Below are positions 29,985-46,494 of a stretch of DNA of 64,000 nt, one piece after another; the stretch's first letter is position 1; every line of letters starts with the position of its first letter. This DNA comes from Hexactinellida sp. DTS-2022 (lineage: Eukaryota; Porifera; Hexactinellida). The stretch spans positions 9,910,501-9,974,500 of the forward strand of contig JAPNXP010000001.1 in the NCBI GenBank assembly GCA_028753945.1, given 5' to 3'. Below the pieces are notes generated by a model. The model was not told where the DNA came from, did not search any database, and saw only the letters and a program-made list of their open reading frames with translations. The position numbers were made by a program, and so were the translations under genes.

Positions 29985-32900
29985 ATACTTTCTATATCTA
30001 GGACATTCTACAATGGAGAATCAAGTTAGTATTCGCTATTTATATATCACTTTATAACATTGTACGCATTTGCGTACAATATATAGCACATTATATACAG
30101 TAGACCTTCGTTGGGATTCAAATTCATTATATCCACAGATAACATAAGGAAACATTCATACTTTCTATATCTAGGACATTCTACATTGGAGAACCAAGTT
30201 AGTATTCGCTATATATATATCCACTTATATCATTGTACGCTTTTTCGGTTCAATATATACTGCATTATTTACAGAAGACCTTCGTTGGGATTTTAATTCA
30301 TTATATAAACCAATAACATAATGAAACTTTCATACTTTTTATATCACTGACATTCTACAATGGGGAATCAAGTTAGTATTCGCTATATATATATCCACAT
30401 ATAACATTGTACGCATTTTCAGTACAATATATACTACATTAATTACAGAAGACCTTCGTTGGGATTTTATTTCATTATATAAACCAATAACATAATGAAA
30501 CTTTAATACTTTTTATATCACAGACATTCTACAATGGGGAACCAAGTTAGTATTCGCTATTTATATATCACTTTATAACATTGTACGCATTTTCAGTACA
30601 ATATATACTACATTATTTACCTAAGACCATCGTTGGGATATAATTTCATTATATAAACCAATAACATAATGAAACTTTCATACTTTTTATATCACAGACA
30701 TTCTACAATGGGGAACCAAGTTAGTATTCGCTATTTATATATCACTTTATAACATTGTACGCATTTTGCGTACAATATATAGCACATTATATACAGTAGA
30801 CCTTCTTTGGGATTCGAAATTCATTATATCCACAGATAACATAATGAAACATTCATACTTTCTAAATCTAGGACATTCTACAATGGGGAATCAAGTTAGT
30901 ATTCGCTATTTATATATCACTTTATAACATTGTACGCATTTACAGTACAATATATACTACATTATTCACCGAAGACCTTCTTTGGGATTTTAATTCATTA
31001 AATAAACCATTAACATAATGAAACTTTCCTACTTTTTATATCACAGACATTCTACAATGGGGAACCAAGTTCTTATTCGCTATTTATATATCACTTTATA
31101 ACATTGTACGCATATTGCGTACTATATATAGCACATTATATACAGTAAACCTTCGTTGGGATTCGCCATTCATTATATCCACAGATAACATAATGAAACA
31201 TTCATCCTTTCTATATCTAGGACATTCTACAATGGAGAAACTTGCCAGTATTCACTATATATATATCCACTTATAACATTGTACGCATTTTCAGTACAAT
31301 ATATACTACATTATTTACAGAAGACCATCGTTGGGATTTTAATTCATTATATAAACCAATAACATAATGGAACTTTCATACTTTCTATATCACATACATT
31401 CTACAATGGAGAACCAAGTTAGTATTCGCTATATATATATCACTTTATAACATTGTACGCATTTTCGGTACATTATATACTACATTATTTACAGAAGACC
31501 TTCGTTGGGATTTTAATTCATTATATAAACCAATAACATAATGAAACTTTCATACTTTCTATATCACAGACATTCTACAATGGAGAATCAAGTTAGTATT
31601 CGCTATTTATATATCACTTTATAACATTGTACGCATTTGCGTACAATATATAGCACATTATATACAGTAGACCTTCGTTGGGATTCGAAATTCATTATAT
31701 CCACAGATAACATAAGGAAACATTCATACTTTCTATATCTAGGACATTCTACATTGGAGAACCAAGTTAGTATTCGCTATATATATATCCACTTATATCA
31801 TTGTACGCTTTTTCGGTTCAATATATACTGCATTATTTACAGAAGACCTTCGTTGGGATTTTAATTCATTATATAAACCAATAACATAATGAAACTTTCA
31901 TACTTTTTATATCACTGACATTCTACAATGGGGAATCAAGTTAGTATTCGCTATATATATATCCACATATAACATTGTACGCATTTTCAGTACAATATAT
32001 ACTACATTAATTACAGAAGACCTTCGTTGGGATTTTATTTCATTATATAAACCAATAACATAATGAAACTTTAATACTTTTTATATCACAGACATTCTAC
32101 AATGGGGAACCAAGTTAGTATTCGCTATTTATATATCACTTTATAACATTGTACGCATTTTCAGTACAATATATACTACATTATTTACCTAAGACCATCG
32201 TTGGGATTTAATTTCATTATATAAACCAATAACATAATGAAACTTTCATACTTTTTATATCACAGACATTCTACAATGGGGAACCAAGTTAGTATTCGCT
32301 ATTTATATATCACTTTATAACATTGTACGCATTTTGCGTACAATATATAGCACATTATATACAGTAGACCTTCTTTGGGATTCGAAATTCATTATATCCA
32401 CAGATAACATAATGAAACATTCATACTTTCTATATCTAGGACATTCTACAATGGGGAATCAAGTTAGTATTCGCTATTTATATATCACTTTATAACATTG
32501 TACGCATTTACAGTACAATATATACTACATTATTCACCGAAGACCTTCTTTGGGATTTTAATTCATTAAATAAACCATTAACATAATGAAACTTTCCTAC
32601 TTTTTATATCACAGACATTCTACAATGGGGAACCAAGTTCTTATTCGCTATTTATATATCACTTTATAACATTGTACGCATTTTGCGTACTATATATAGC
32701 ACATTATATACAGTAAACCTTCGTTGGGATTCGCCATTCATTATATCCACAGATAACATAATGAAACATTCATCCTTTCTATATCTAGGACATTCTACAA
32801 TGGAGAAACTTGCCAGTATTCACTATATATATATCCACTTATAACATTGTACGCATTTTCAGTACAATATATACTACATTATTTACAGAAGACCATCGTT

Positions 32901-33108
32901 GGGATTTTAATTCATTATATAAACCAATAACATAATGGAACTTTCATACTTTCTATATCACATACATTCTACAATGGAGAACCAAGTTAGTATTCGCTAT
33001 ATATATATCACTTTATAACATTGTACGCATTTTCGGTACAATATATACTACATTATTTACAGAAGACCTTCGTTGGGATTTTAATTCATTATATAAACCA
33101 ATAACATA
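29985..33108. repeat. Higher-order repeat, 1568-bp period, two copies
   Basis: Private variants recur 1568 bp apart: CTACATTGG at 30181 and 31749, TTTACCTAAGACC near 30621 and 32189, and ATTCACCGAAGACC near 30971 and 32539. That is nine monomers. The ATTCACCGAAG variant is seen again at about 34808, 2269 bp further on, so pieces of the unit were also copied elsewhere. Confidence 0.85.
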
Positions 33109-36100
33109 ATGAAACATTCATACTTTCTATATCTAGGACATTCTACAATGGAATCCAAGTTAGTATTCGCTAAATATATATCCACTTATAACATTGTACG
33201 CATTTTGCGTACAATATATAGCACATTATATACAGTAGACCTTCGTTGGGATTCGAAATTCATTATATCCACAGATAACATAATGAAACATTCATACTTT
33301 CTATATCTAGGACTTTCTACAATGGAGAACCAAGTTAGTATTCGCTTTATATATATCCACTTATAACATTGTACGCATTTTCTGTACAATATATACTACA
33401 TTATTTACAGAAGACCTTCGTTGGGATTTTAATTCATTATATAAACCAATAACATGATGAAACTTTCATACTTTTTATATCACAGACATTCTACAATGGG
33501 GAATCAAGTTAGTATTCGTTATTTATATATCACTTTATAACATTGTACGCATTTTGCGAACAATATCTAGCACATTATATACAGTAGACTTTCGTTGGGA
33601 TTCGAAATTCATTATATCCACAGATAACATAATGAAACATTCCTACTTTCTATATCTAGGACATTCTACAATGGAGAACCAAGTTAGTATTCGCTATTTA
33701 TATATCCACTTATAACATTGTACGCATTTTGCGTACATTATATAGCACATTATATACAGTAGACCTTCTTTGGGATTCGAAATTCATTATATCCACAGAT
33801 AACATAATGAAACATTCATACTTTCTATATCTAGGACATTCTACAATGGAGAACCAAGTTAGTATTCGCTTTATATATATCCACTTATAACATTGTACGC
33901 ATTTTCTGTACAATATATACTACATTATTTACAGAAGACCTTCGTTGGGATTTTAATTCATTATATAAACCAATAACATAATGAAACTTTCATACTTTTT
34001 ATATCACAGACATTCTACAATGGGGAATCAAGTTAGTATTCGTTATTTATATATCACTTTATAACATTGTACGCATTTTGCGTACAATATTTAGTACATT
34101 ATATACAGTAGACTTTCGTTGGGATTCGAAATTCATTATATCCACAGATAACATAATGAAACATTCCTACTTTCTATATCTAGGACATTCTACAATGGGG
34201 AACCAAGTTCTTATTCGCTATTTATTTATCACTTTATAACATTGTACTCATTTTGCGTACAATATCTAGCACATTATATACAGTAGACCTTCGTTGGGAT
34301 TCGAAATTCATTATATCCACAAATAACATAATGAAACATTCCTACTTTCTATATCTAGGACATTCTACAATGGGGAACCAAGTTCTTATTCGCTATTTAT
34401 TTATCACTTTATAACATTGTACTCATTTTGCGTACAATATCTAGCACATTATATACAGTAGACCTTCGTTGGGATTCGAAATTCATTATATCCACAGATA
34501 ACATAATGAAACATTCCTACTTTCTATATCTAGGACATTCTACAATGGAGAACCAAGTTAGTATTCGCTATATATATATCCACTTATAACATTGTACGCA
34601 TTTTGCGTACAATATATAGCACATTATATACAGTAGACATTCTTTGGGATTCGAAATTCATTATATCCACAGATAACATAATGAAACATTCATACTTTCT
34701 AAATCTAGGACATTCTACAATGGGGAATCAAGTTAGTATTCGCTATTTATATATCACTTTATAACATTGTACGCATTTACAGTACAATATATACTACATT
34801 ATTCACCGAAGACCTTCTTTGGGATTTTAATTCATTAAATAAACCATTAACATAATGAAACTTTCCTACTTTTTATATCACAGACATTCTACAATGGGGA
34901 ACCAAGTTCTTATTCGCTATTTATATATCACTTTATAACATTGTACGCATATTGCGTACTATATATAGCACATTATATACAGTAAACCTTCGTTGGGATT
35001 CGCCATTCATTATATCCACAGATAACATAATGAAACATTCATCCTTTCTATATCTAGGACATTCTACAATGGAGAAACTTGCCAGTATTCACTATATATA
35101 TATCCACTTATTACATTGTACGCATTTTCAGTACAATATATACTACATTATTTACAGAAGACCATCGTTGGGATTTTAATTCATTATATAAACCAATAAC
35201 ATAATGGAACTTTCATACTTTCTATATCACATACATTCTACAATGGAGAACCAAGTAAGTATTCGCTATATATATATCACTTTATAACATTGTACGCATT
35301 TTCGGTACAATATATACTACATTATTTACAGAAGACCTTCGTTGGGATTTTATTTCATTATATAAACCAATAACATAATGAAACTTTCATACTTTCTATA
35401 TCACAGACATTCTACAATGGGGAACCAAGTTCTTATTCGCTATTTATATATCACTTTATAACATTGTACGCATTTTGCGTACAATATATAGCACATTATA
35501 TACAGTAGACCTTCGTTGAGATTCGAAATTCATTGTATCCACAGATAACATAATGAAACATTCATACTTTCTATATCTAGGACATTCTACAATGGAATCC
35601 AAGTTAGTATTCGCTAAATATATATCCACTTATAACATTGTACGCATTTTGCGTACAATATATAGCACATTATATACAGTAGACCTTCGTTGGGATTCGA
35701 AATTCATTATATCCACAGATAACATAATGAAACATTCATACTTTCTATATCTAGGACATTCTACAATGGAGAACCAAGTTAGTATTCGCTATATATATAT
35801 CCACTTATAACATTGTACGCATTTTCGGTACAATATATACTACATTATTCACAGAAGTCCATCGTTGGGATTTTAATTCATTATATAGACCAATAACATG
35901 ATGATACTTTCATACTTTTTATATCACAGACATTCTACAATGGGCAACCAAGTTAGTATTCGCTATTTATATATCACTTTATAACTTTGTACGCATTTTG
36001 CGTACAATATATAGCACATTATACACAGTAGATCTTCTTTGGGATTCAGAATTCATTATATCCACCAACAAAATAATTAAACATTCAACCTTTCTATATC

Positions 36101-39100
36101 TAGGATATCCCACAAAGGCGAACTTCGTTGGTATTCGCTATTAATATTTCACTTTATAACATTGTACGCATTTTTCGTACATTATATAGCACATTATATA
36201 CAGTAGACCTTCGTTGGGATTCGACATTCATTATATCCACCCATAACATAATGAAACTTTCATCCTTTCTATATCTTGGACATTCTACAATGGGGAAACT
36301 TGCTGGTATTCGCTATATATTATATCCACTTATAACATTGTACGCATTTTCAGTACAATTTAAACTACATTATTTACAGAAGACCATCGTTGGGATTTTA
36401 ATTCATTATATAAACCAATAACATAACGAAACTTTCATACTTTCTATATCACAGACATTCTACAATGGGGAACCAAGTTAGTATTCGCTATTTATATATC
36501 ACTTTATAACATTGTACGCATTTTGCGTACAATATATAGCACATTATACACAGTAGACCTTCGTTGGGTTTCGAAATTCATTATATCCACAGATAACATA
36601 ATGAAACATTCCTACTTTCTATATCTAGGACATTCTACAATGGGGAACCAAGTTCTTATTCGCTATTTATATATCACTTTATAACATTGTACGCATTTTG
36701 CGTACAATATATGGCTAGACCTTCGTTGGGATTCGAAATTCATTATATCCACCCACAACATAATGAAACTTTCATCCTTTCTATATCTAGGACATTCTAC
36801 AATGGAGAAACTTGCTAGTATTCCCTATATATATATCCACTTATAACATTGTACGCATTTTCAGTACAATATATACTACATTATTCACAGAAGACCATCG
36901 TTGGGATTTTAATTCATTATATAAACCAATAACATAATGAAACTTTCATACTTTCCATATCACAGACATTGTACAATGGGGAAGCAAGTTAGTATTCGCT
37001 ATATATATGTCACTTTATAACATTGTACGCATTTACTTTACAATATATACTACATTATTCACAGAAGTCCATCGTTGGGATTTTAATTCATTATATAGAC
37101 CAATAACATATGAAACTTTCATACTTTCCATATCTAGGACATTCTACAATGGAGAACCAAGTTAGTATTCGCTATATATATACCCACTTATTTCATTGTA
37201 CGCATTTTCAGTACAATATATACTACATTATTTACAGAAGACCATCGTTGGGATTTTAATTCATTATATACACCAATAACATAATGAAACTTTCATACTT
37301 TTTATATCACAGACATTCTACAATGGGCAACCAAATTAGTATTCGCTATTAATATTTCACTTTATAACATTGTACGCATTTTTCGTACATTATATAGCAC
37401 ATTATATACAGTAGACCTTCGTTGGGATTCGACATTCATTATATCCACCCATAATATAATGAAACTTTCATCCTTTCTATATCTTGGACATTCTACAATG
37501 GGGAAACTTGCTGGTATTCGCTATATATTATATCCACTTATAACATTGTACGCATTTTCAGTACAATTTAAACTACATTATTTACAGAAGACCATCGTTG
37601 GGATTTTAATTCATTATATAAACCAATAACATAACGAAACTTTCATACTTTCTATATCACAGACAGTCTACAATGGGGAACCAAGTTAGTATTCGCTATT
37701 TATATATCTCTTTATAACATTGTACGCATTTTGCGTACAATATATAGCACATTATATACAGTAGACCTTCGTTGGGATTCGAAATTCATTATATCCACAG
37801 ATAACATAATGAAACATTCCTACTTTCTATATCTAGTACATTCTACAATAGGGAACCAAGTTAGTATTCGCTATTTATATATCTCTTTATAACATTGTAC
37901 GCATTTTGCGTACAATATATAGCACATTATATACAGTAGACCTTCGTTGGGATTCGAAATTCATTATATCCACAGATAACATAATGAAACATTCATACTT
38001 TCTATATCTAGGACATTCTACAATGGAGAACCAAGTTAGTATTCGCTATTTATATATCCACTTATAACATTGTACGCATTTTCAGTACAATTTGTACTAC
38101 ATTATTTACTGAAGACCTTCGTTGGGATTCGAAATTCATTATATCCACAGATAACATAATGAAACATTCATACTTTCTATATCTAGGACATTCTACAATG
38201 GAGAACCAAGTTAGTATTCGCTATATATATATCCCCTTATAACATTGTACGCATTTTCAGTACAATATATACTGCATTATTTACAGATGACCTTCGTTGG
38301 GATTTTAATTCATTATATTAACCAATAATGAAACTTTCATACTTTTTATATCACAGACATTCTACAATGGGGAACCAAGTTCTTATTCGCTTTTTATATA
38401 TCACTTTATAACATTGTACCCATTTTGCGTACAATATATGGCTAGACCTTCGTTGGGATTCGAAATTCATTATATCCACCCACAACATAATGAAACTTTC
38501 ATCCTTTCTATATCTAGGACATTTTACAATGGAGAAACTTGCTAGTATTCCCTATATATATATCCACTTATAACATTGTACTCATTTTCAGTACAATATA
38601 TACTACATTATTCACAGAAGACCATCGTTGGGATTTTAATTCATTATATAAACCAATAACATAATGAAACTTTCATACTTTCTATATCACAGACATTGTA
38701 CAATGGGGAACCAAGTTAGTATTCGCTATTTATATTTCACTTTATAACATTGTACGCATTTTCCGTACAATATATAGCACATTATATACAGTAGATCTTC
38801 TTTGGGATTCTAAATTCATTATATCAACCAAAACATAATGAAACATTCATACTTTCTATATCACAGACATTCTACAATGAGTAATCAAGTTAGTATTCGC
38901 TATTTATATATCACTTTATAACATTGTACGCATTTACTTTACAATATATACTACATTATTCACAGAAGTTCATCGTTGGGATTTTAATTCATTATATAAA
39001 CCAATAACATATGAAACTTTCATACTTTCCATATCTAGGACATTCTACAATGGGGAACCAAGTTCTTATTCGCTATTTATATATCACTTTATAACATTGT

Positions 39101-42100
39101 ACGCATTTTGCGTACAATATATGGCTAGACCTTCGTTGGGATTCGAAATTCATTATATCCACCCACAACATAATGAAACTTTCATCCTTTCTATATCTAG
39201 GACATTCTACAATGGAGAAACTTGCTAGTATTCCCTATATATATATCCACTTATAACATTGTACGCATTTTCAGTACAATATATACTACATTATTCACAG
39301 AAGACCATCGTTGGGATTTTAATTCATTATATAAACCAATAACATAATGAAACTTTCATACTTTCCATATCACAGACATTGTACAATGGGGAAGCAAGTT
39401 AGTATTCGCTATATATATATCACTTTATAACATTGTACGCATTTACTTTACAATATATACTACATTATTCACAGAAGTCCATCGTTGGGATTTTAATTCA
39501 TTATATAGACCAATAACATGATGATACTTTCATACTTTTTATATCACAGACATTCTACAATGGGCAACCAAGTTAGTATTCGCTATTTATATATCACTTT
39601 ATAACTTTGTACGCATTTTGCGTACAATATATAGCACATTATACACAGTAGATCTTCTTTGGGATTCAAAATTCATTATATCCACCAACAAAATAATTAA
39701 ACATTCAACCTTTCTATATCTAGTACATTCTACAATGGGGAACCAAGTTCTTATTCGCTATTTATATATCTCTTTATAACATTGTACGCATTTTGCGTAC
39801 AATATATAGCACATTATATACAGTAGACCTTCGTTGGGATTCGAAATTCATTATATCCACAGATAACATAATGAAACATTCCTACTTTCTATATCTAGTA
39901 CATTCTACAATGGGGAACCAAGTTAGTATTCGCTATTTATATATCTCTTTATAACATTGTACGCATTTTGCGTACAATATATAGCACATTATATACAGTA
40001 GACCTTCGTTGGGATTCGAAATTCATTATATCCACAGATAACATAATGAAACATTCATACTTTCTATATCTAGGACATTCTACAATGGAGAACCAAGTTA
40101 GTATTCGCTATATATATATCCCCTTATAACATTGTACGCATTTTCAGTACAATATATACTACATTATTTACAGAAGACCTTCGTTGGGATTTTAATTCAT
40201 TATATAATCCAATAACATAATGAAACTTTCATACTTTTTATATCACAGACATTCTACAATGGGGAACCAAGTTAGTATTCGCTATTTATATATCACTTTA
40301 TAACATTGTACGCATTTTGCGTACAATATATACCACATTATACACAGTAGACCTTCGTTGGGTTTCGAAATTCATTATATCCACAGATAACATAATGAAA
40401 CATTCCTACTTTCTATATCTAGGACATTCTACAATGGAGAACCAAGTTAGTATTCGCTATTTATATATCACTTTATATCATTGTACGCATTTTGAGTACA
40501 ATATATACCACATTGTGTACATAAGACCATCTTTGGGATTTGAAATTCATTATATCAACAGCTAACATAATGAAACATTCAACCTTTCTATATCTAGGAT
40601 ATCCCACAAAGCAGAACTTCGTTAGTATTCGCTATTTATATATCCACTTATAACATTGTACGCATTTTCAGTACAATTTGTACTACATTATTTACTGAAG
40701 ACCTTCGTTGGGATTCGAAATTCATTATATCCACAGATAACATAATGAAACATTCATACTTTCTATATCTAGGACATTCTACAATGGAGAACCAAGTTAG
40801 TATTCGCTATATATATATCCCCTTATAACATTGTACGCATTTTCAGTACAATATATACTACATTATTTACAGATGACCTTCGTTGGGATTTTAATTCATT
40901 ATATTAACCAATAATGAAACTTTCATACTTTTTATATCACAGACATTCTACAATGGGGAACCAAGTTCTTATTCGCTTTTTATATATCACTTTATAACAT
41001 TGTACCCATTTTGCGTACAATATATGGCTAGACCTTCGTTGGGATTCGAAATTCATTATATCCACCCACAACATAATGAAACTTTCATCCTTTCTATATC
41101 TAGGCCATTCTACAATGGAGAAACTTGCTAGTATTCCCTATATATATATCCACTTATAACATTGTACTCATTTTCAGTACAATATATACTACATTATTCA
41201 CAGAAGACCATCGTTGGGATTTTAATTCATTATATAAACCAATAACATAATGAAACTTTCTTACTTTCTATATCACAGACATTGTACAATGGGGAACCAA
41301 GTTAGTATTCGCTATTTATATTTCACTTTATAACATTGTACGCATTTTCCGTACAATATATAGCACATTATATACAGTAGATCTTCTTTGGGATTCTAAA
41401 TTCATTATATCAACCAAAACATAATGAAACATTCATACTTTCTATATCACAGACATTCTACAATGAGGAATCAAGTTAGTATTCGCTATTTATATATCAC
41501 TTTATAACATTGTACGCATTTACTTTACAATATATACTACATTATTCACAGAAGTTCATCGTTGGGATTTCTATTCATTATATAAACCAATAACATATGA
41601 AACTTTCATACTTTCCATATCTAGGAAATTCTACAATGGAGAACCAAGATAGTATTCGCTATATATATAGCCACTTATAACATTGTACGCATTTACTTTA
41701 CAATATATACTACATTATTCACAGAAGTTCATCGTTGGGATTTTAATTCATTATATAAACCAATAACATATGAAACTTTCATACTTTCCATATCTAGGAC
41801 ATTCTACAATGGGGAACCAAGTTCTTATTCGCTATTTATATATCATTTTATAACAATTTACGCATTTTGCGTACAATATATGGCTAGACCTTCGTTGGGA
41901 TTCGAAATTCATTATATCCACCCACAACATAATGAAACTTTCATCCTTTCTATATCTAGGACATTCTACAATGGAGAAACTTGCTAGTATTCCCTATATA
42001 TATATCCACTTATAACATTGTACGCATTTTCAGTACAATATATACTACATTATTCACAGAAGACCATCGTTGGGATTTTAATTCATTATATAAACCAATA

Positions 42101-42734
42101 ACATAATGAAACTTTCATACTTTCTATATCACAGACATTGTACAATGGGGAACCAAGTTAGTATTCGCTATTTATATATCACTTTATAACATTGTACGCA
42201 TTTTCCGTAAAATATATAGCACATTATATACAGTAGATCTTCTTTGGGATTCTAAATTCATTATATCAACCAAAACATAATGAAACATTCATACTTTTTA
42301 TATCACAGACATTCTACAATGGGGAACCGAGTTCTTATTCGCTATTTATATATCACTTTATAACATTGTACGCATTTTGCATACAATATATGGCACATTA
42401 TATACAGTAGACCTTCGTTGGGATTCGAAATTCATTATATCCACCCTCAACATAATGAAACTTTCATCCTTTCTATATCTAGGACATTCTACAATGGAGA
42501 AACTTGCTACTATTCGCTATATATATATCCACTTAAAACATTGTACACATTTTCAGTACAATATATACTACATTATTTACAGAAGAGCATCGTTGGGATT
42601 TTAATTCATTATATAAACCAATAACATAATGATACTTTCACACTTTCTATATCACAGACATTCTACAATGGGCAACCAAGTTAGTATTCGCTATTGATAT
42701 ATCACTTTATAACTTTGTACCCATTTTGCGTACA

Positions 42735-44490
42735 ATATATAGCACATTATACACAGTAGATCTTCTTTGGGATTCAAAATTCATTATATCAACCTAAACA
42801 TAATGAAACATTCAACCTTTCTATATCTAGGACATTCAACAAAGGAGAACTTCGTTAGTATTCGCTATTTATGTATCCACTTATAACATTTTTACGCATT
42901 TTCAGTACAATATATACTTCATTATTCACAGAAGACCATCGTTGGGATTTTAATTCATTATATAAACCAATAACATAATGGAACTTTCATGCTTTTTATA
43001 TCACAAACATTCTACAATGGGGAACCAAGTTAGTATTCGCTATTTATATATCACTTTATAACATTGTACGCATTTTGCGTACAATATATAGCACATTATA
43101 TACAGTAGACCTTCGTTGGGATTCGAAATTCATTATATCCACAGATAACATAATGAAACATTCATACTTTCTATATCTAGGACATTCTACAATGGAGAAC
43201 CAAGTTAGTATTCGCTATATATATATCCACTTATAACATTGTACGCATTTTCAGTACAATATATACTACATTATTTACAGAAGACCATCGTTTGTATTTT
43301 AATTCATTATATAAACCAATAACATATGAAACTTTCATACTTTCCATATCTAGGACATTCTACAATGGAGACCCAAGTTGGTATTTGCTATATATATACC
43401 CACTTATAACATTGTACGCATTTTCAGTACAATATATACTACATTATTAACTGAAGACCATCGTTTGTATTTTAACTTCATTATATAATCCAATAACATA
43501 ATGAAACTTTCATACTTTTTATATCACAGACATTCTACAATGGGGAACCAAGTTAGTATTCGCTATTTATATATCACTTTATAACATTGTACGCATTTTG
43601 CGTACAATATATAGCACATTATACACAGTAGATCTTCTTTGGGATTCAAAATTCATTATATCAACCTAAACATAATGAAACATTCAACCTTTCTATATCT
43701 AGGACATTCAACAAAGGAGAACTTCGTTAGTATTCGCTATTTATGTATCCACTTATAACATTTTTACGCATTTTCAGTACAATATATACTTCATTATTCA
43801 CAGAAGACCATCGTTGGGATTTTAATTCATTATATAAACCAATAACATAATGGAACTTTCATGCTTTTTATATCACAAACATTCTACAATGGGGAACCAA
43901 GTTAGTATTCGCTATTTATATATCACTTTATAACATTGTACGCATTTTGCGTACAATATATAGCACATTATATACAGTAGACCTTCGTTGGGATTCGAAA
44001 TTCATTATATCCACAGATAACATAATGAAACATTCATACTTTCTATATCTAGGACATTCTACAATGGAGAACCAAGTTAGTATTCGCTATATATATATCC
44101 ACTTATAACATTGTACGCATTTTCAGTACAATATATACTACATTATTTACAGAAGACCATCGTTTGTATTTTAATTCATTATATAAACCAATAACATATG
44201 AAACTTTCATACTTTCCATATCTAGGACATTCTACAATGGAGACCCAAGTTGGTATTTGCTATATATATACCCACTTATAACATTGTACGCATTTTCAGT
44301 ACAATATATACTACATTATTAACTGAAGACCATCGTTTGTATTTTAACTTCATTATATAATCCAATAACATAATGAAACTTTCATACTTTTTATATCACA
44401 GACATTCTACAATGGGGAACCAAGTTAGTATTCGCTATTTATATATCACTTTATAACATTGTACGCATTTTGCGTACAATATATAGCACA
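42735..44490. repeat. Higher-order repeat, 872-bp period, two copies
   Basis: The private variant GACATTCAACAAAGGAG is at 42831 and 43703, 872 bp apart (five monomers), with matching neighbours on both sides. Confidence 0.82.
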
Positions 44491-45055
44491 TTATATACAG
44501 TAGACCTTCGTTAGGATTCGAAATTCATTATATGCTCAGATAACTTAATGAAACATTCATACTTTCTATATCACAGACATTCTACAATGAGGAATCAAGT
44601 TAGTATTCGCTATAATATATCACTTTGTGACATTGTACGCATTTTCAGTACAATATATACTGCATTATTAACTGAAGACCATCGTTTGTATTTTAACTTC
44701 ATTATATAAACCAATAACATAATGAAACTTTCATACTTTTTATATCACAGACATTCTACAATGGGGAACCAAGTTAGTATTCGCTATTTATATATCACTT
44801 TATAACATTGTACGCATTTTGCGTACAATATATGGCACATTATATACAGTAGACTTTCGTTGGGATTCGAAATTCATTATATCCACCCACAACATAATGA
44901 AACTTTGATCCTTTCTATATCTAGGACATTCTACAATGAGGAATCAAGTTAGTATTCGCTATATATATATCACTTTGTGACATTGTACGGATTTTCAGTA
45001 CAATATATACTACATTATTAACTGAAGACCATCGTTTGTATTTTAATTCATTATA

Positions 45056-45619
45056 CACTAGCCAGCCAAAAGTGTTTGAACAGCAATAATTTGTATTTAT
45101 ACATTCAAGCTTCTATCAGCAGAATACCATTGGTAGATGCATCAACACTGCTATTTACATAAATCGATATGTGAAGTATAATAAAATAGCAAATCTTTTG
45201 AATTTACAATTATATCGAGGTGTTAAACTCATTAACTAAATAATTAGCTAATTAAATATATAATTTCTGATCATCAAGATGGAATGAGAATATAGAATTT
45301 CTGATTGCAGATTTGAATTCCACATGGTTGAATTACTCTAGGAGCATAATTTCAAATGATTACGTTTATTTTCTACTGGAATACAGCCACATTCCCATTT
45401 GTGCCACTTGTGCCACAAGTGGCACGTGGCAGATACACTTATGCCACTTCATGGATATTAACTAAATCACGTGAATTCAAAATATTATTTAATTTATAGC
45501 TATAGCAAGATATATATAGTCACTTCAGAGTAGTTTAAACAGCCTCTAATAAGTTACCAGACGATTATTGCAGTTTGCATTAAAACTCCAATTGTTCAAA
45601 TACTTTTGGCTGGTTAGTG
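45056..45619. mobile_element. Tc1/mariner-type MITE, copy 1
   Basis: 564-bp element starting CACTAGCCAGCCAAAAGTG and ending with the inverse of CACTAACCAGCCAAAAGTA. The terminal inverted repeats are about 27 bp with few mismatches. TA flanks both sides (45054-45055, 45620-45621). Removing the element and one TA restores the satellite sequence TTCATTATATAAACC exactly, so both ends and the TA duplication are secure. No open frame. It contains a perfect hairpin at 45401-45425. Confidence 0.9.
45401..45425. repeat. Perfect hairpin inside the MITE
   Basis: GTGCCACTTGTG, one C, then CACAAGTGGCAC: 12-bp perfect arms with a single-base loop, surrounded by further TGCCACTT units. The second MITE copy has the same structure 1439 bp later. 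Confidence 0.9.
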
Positions 45620-46494
45620 TATAAACCAATAATATATGAAACTTTCATTCTTTCCATATCTAGGACATTCTACAATGGAGAACCAAGTTAGTATTCGCTA
45701 TATATATACCCACTTATAACATTGTACGCATTTTCAGTACAATATATACTACATTATTAACTGAAGACCATCGTTTGTATTTTAACTTCTTTATATAAAC
45801 CAATAACATAATGAAACTTTCATACTTTTTATATCACAGACATTCTACAATGGGGAACCAAGTTAGTATTCGCTATTTATATCTCACTTTATAACATTGT
45901 ACGCATTTTGCGTACAATATATAGCACATTATATACAGTAGACCTTCGTTAGGATTCGAAATTCATTATATGCTCAGATAACTTAATGAAACATTCATAC
46001 TTTCTATATCACAGACATTCTACAATGAGGAATCAAGTTAGTATTCGCTATATATATATCACTTTGTGACATTGTACGCATTTTCAGTACAATATATACT
46101 GCATTATTAACTGAAGACTATCGTTTGTATTTTAACTTCATTATATAAACCAATAACATAATGAAACTTTCATACTTTTTATATCACAGACATTCTACAA
46201 TGGGGAACCAAGTTAGTATTCGCTATTTATATATCACTTTATAACATTGTACGCATTTTGCGTACAATATATGGCACATTATATACAGTAGACTTTCGTT
46301 GGGATTCGAAATTCATTATATCCACCCACAACATAATGAAACTTTGATCCTTTCTATATCTAGGACATTCTACAATGAGGAATCAAGTTAGTATTCGCTA
46401 TATATATATCACTTTGTGACATTGTACGGATTTTCAGTACAATATATACTACATTATTAACTGAAGACCATCGTTTGTATTTTAATTCATTATA

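Noticed and set aside
3929-42624. Many recurring 60-97-codon open frames in the satellite (for example 3929-4156, 11029-11220, 36128-36421)
   Set aside because: They repeat with the satellite period, start and stop at arbitrary monomer positions, and the 175-bp unit changes frame at every repeat. They are by-products of repetition.
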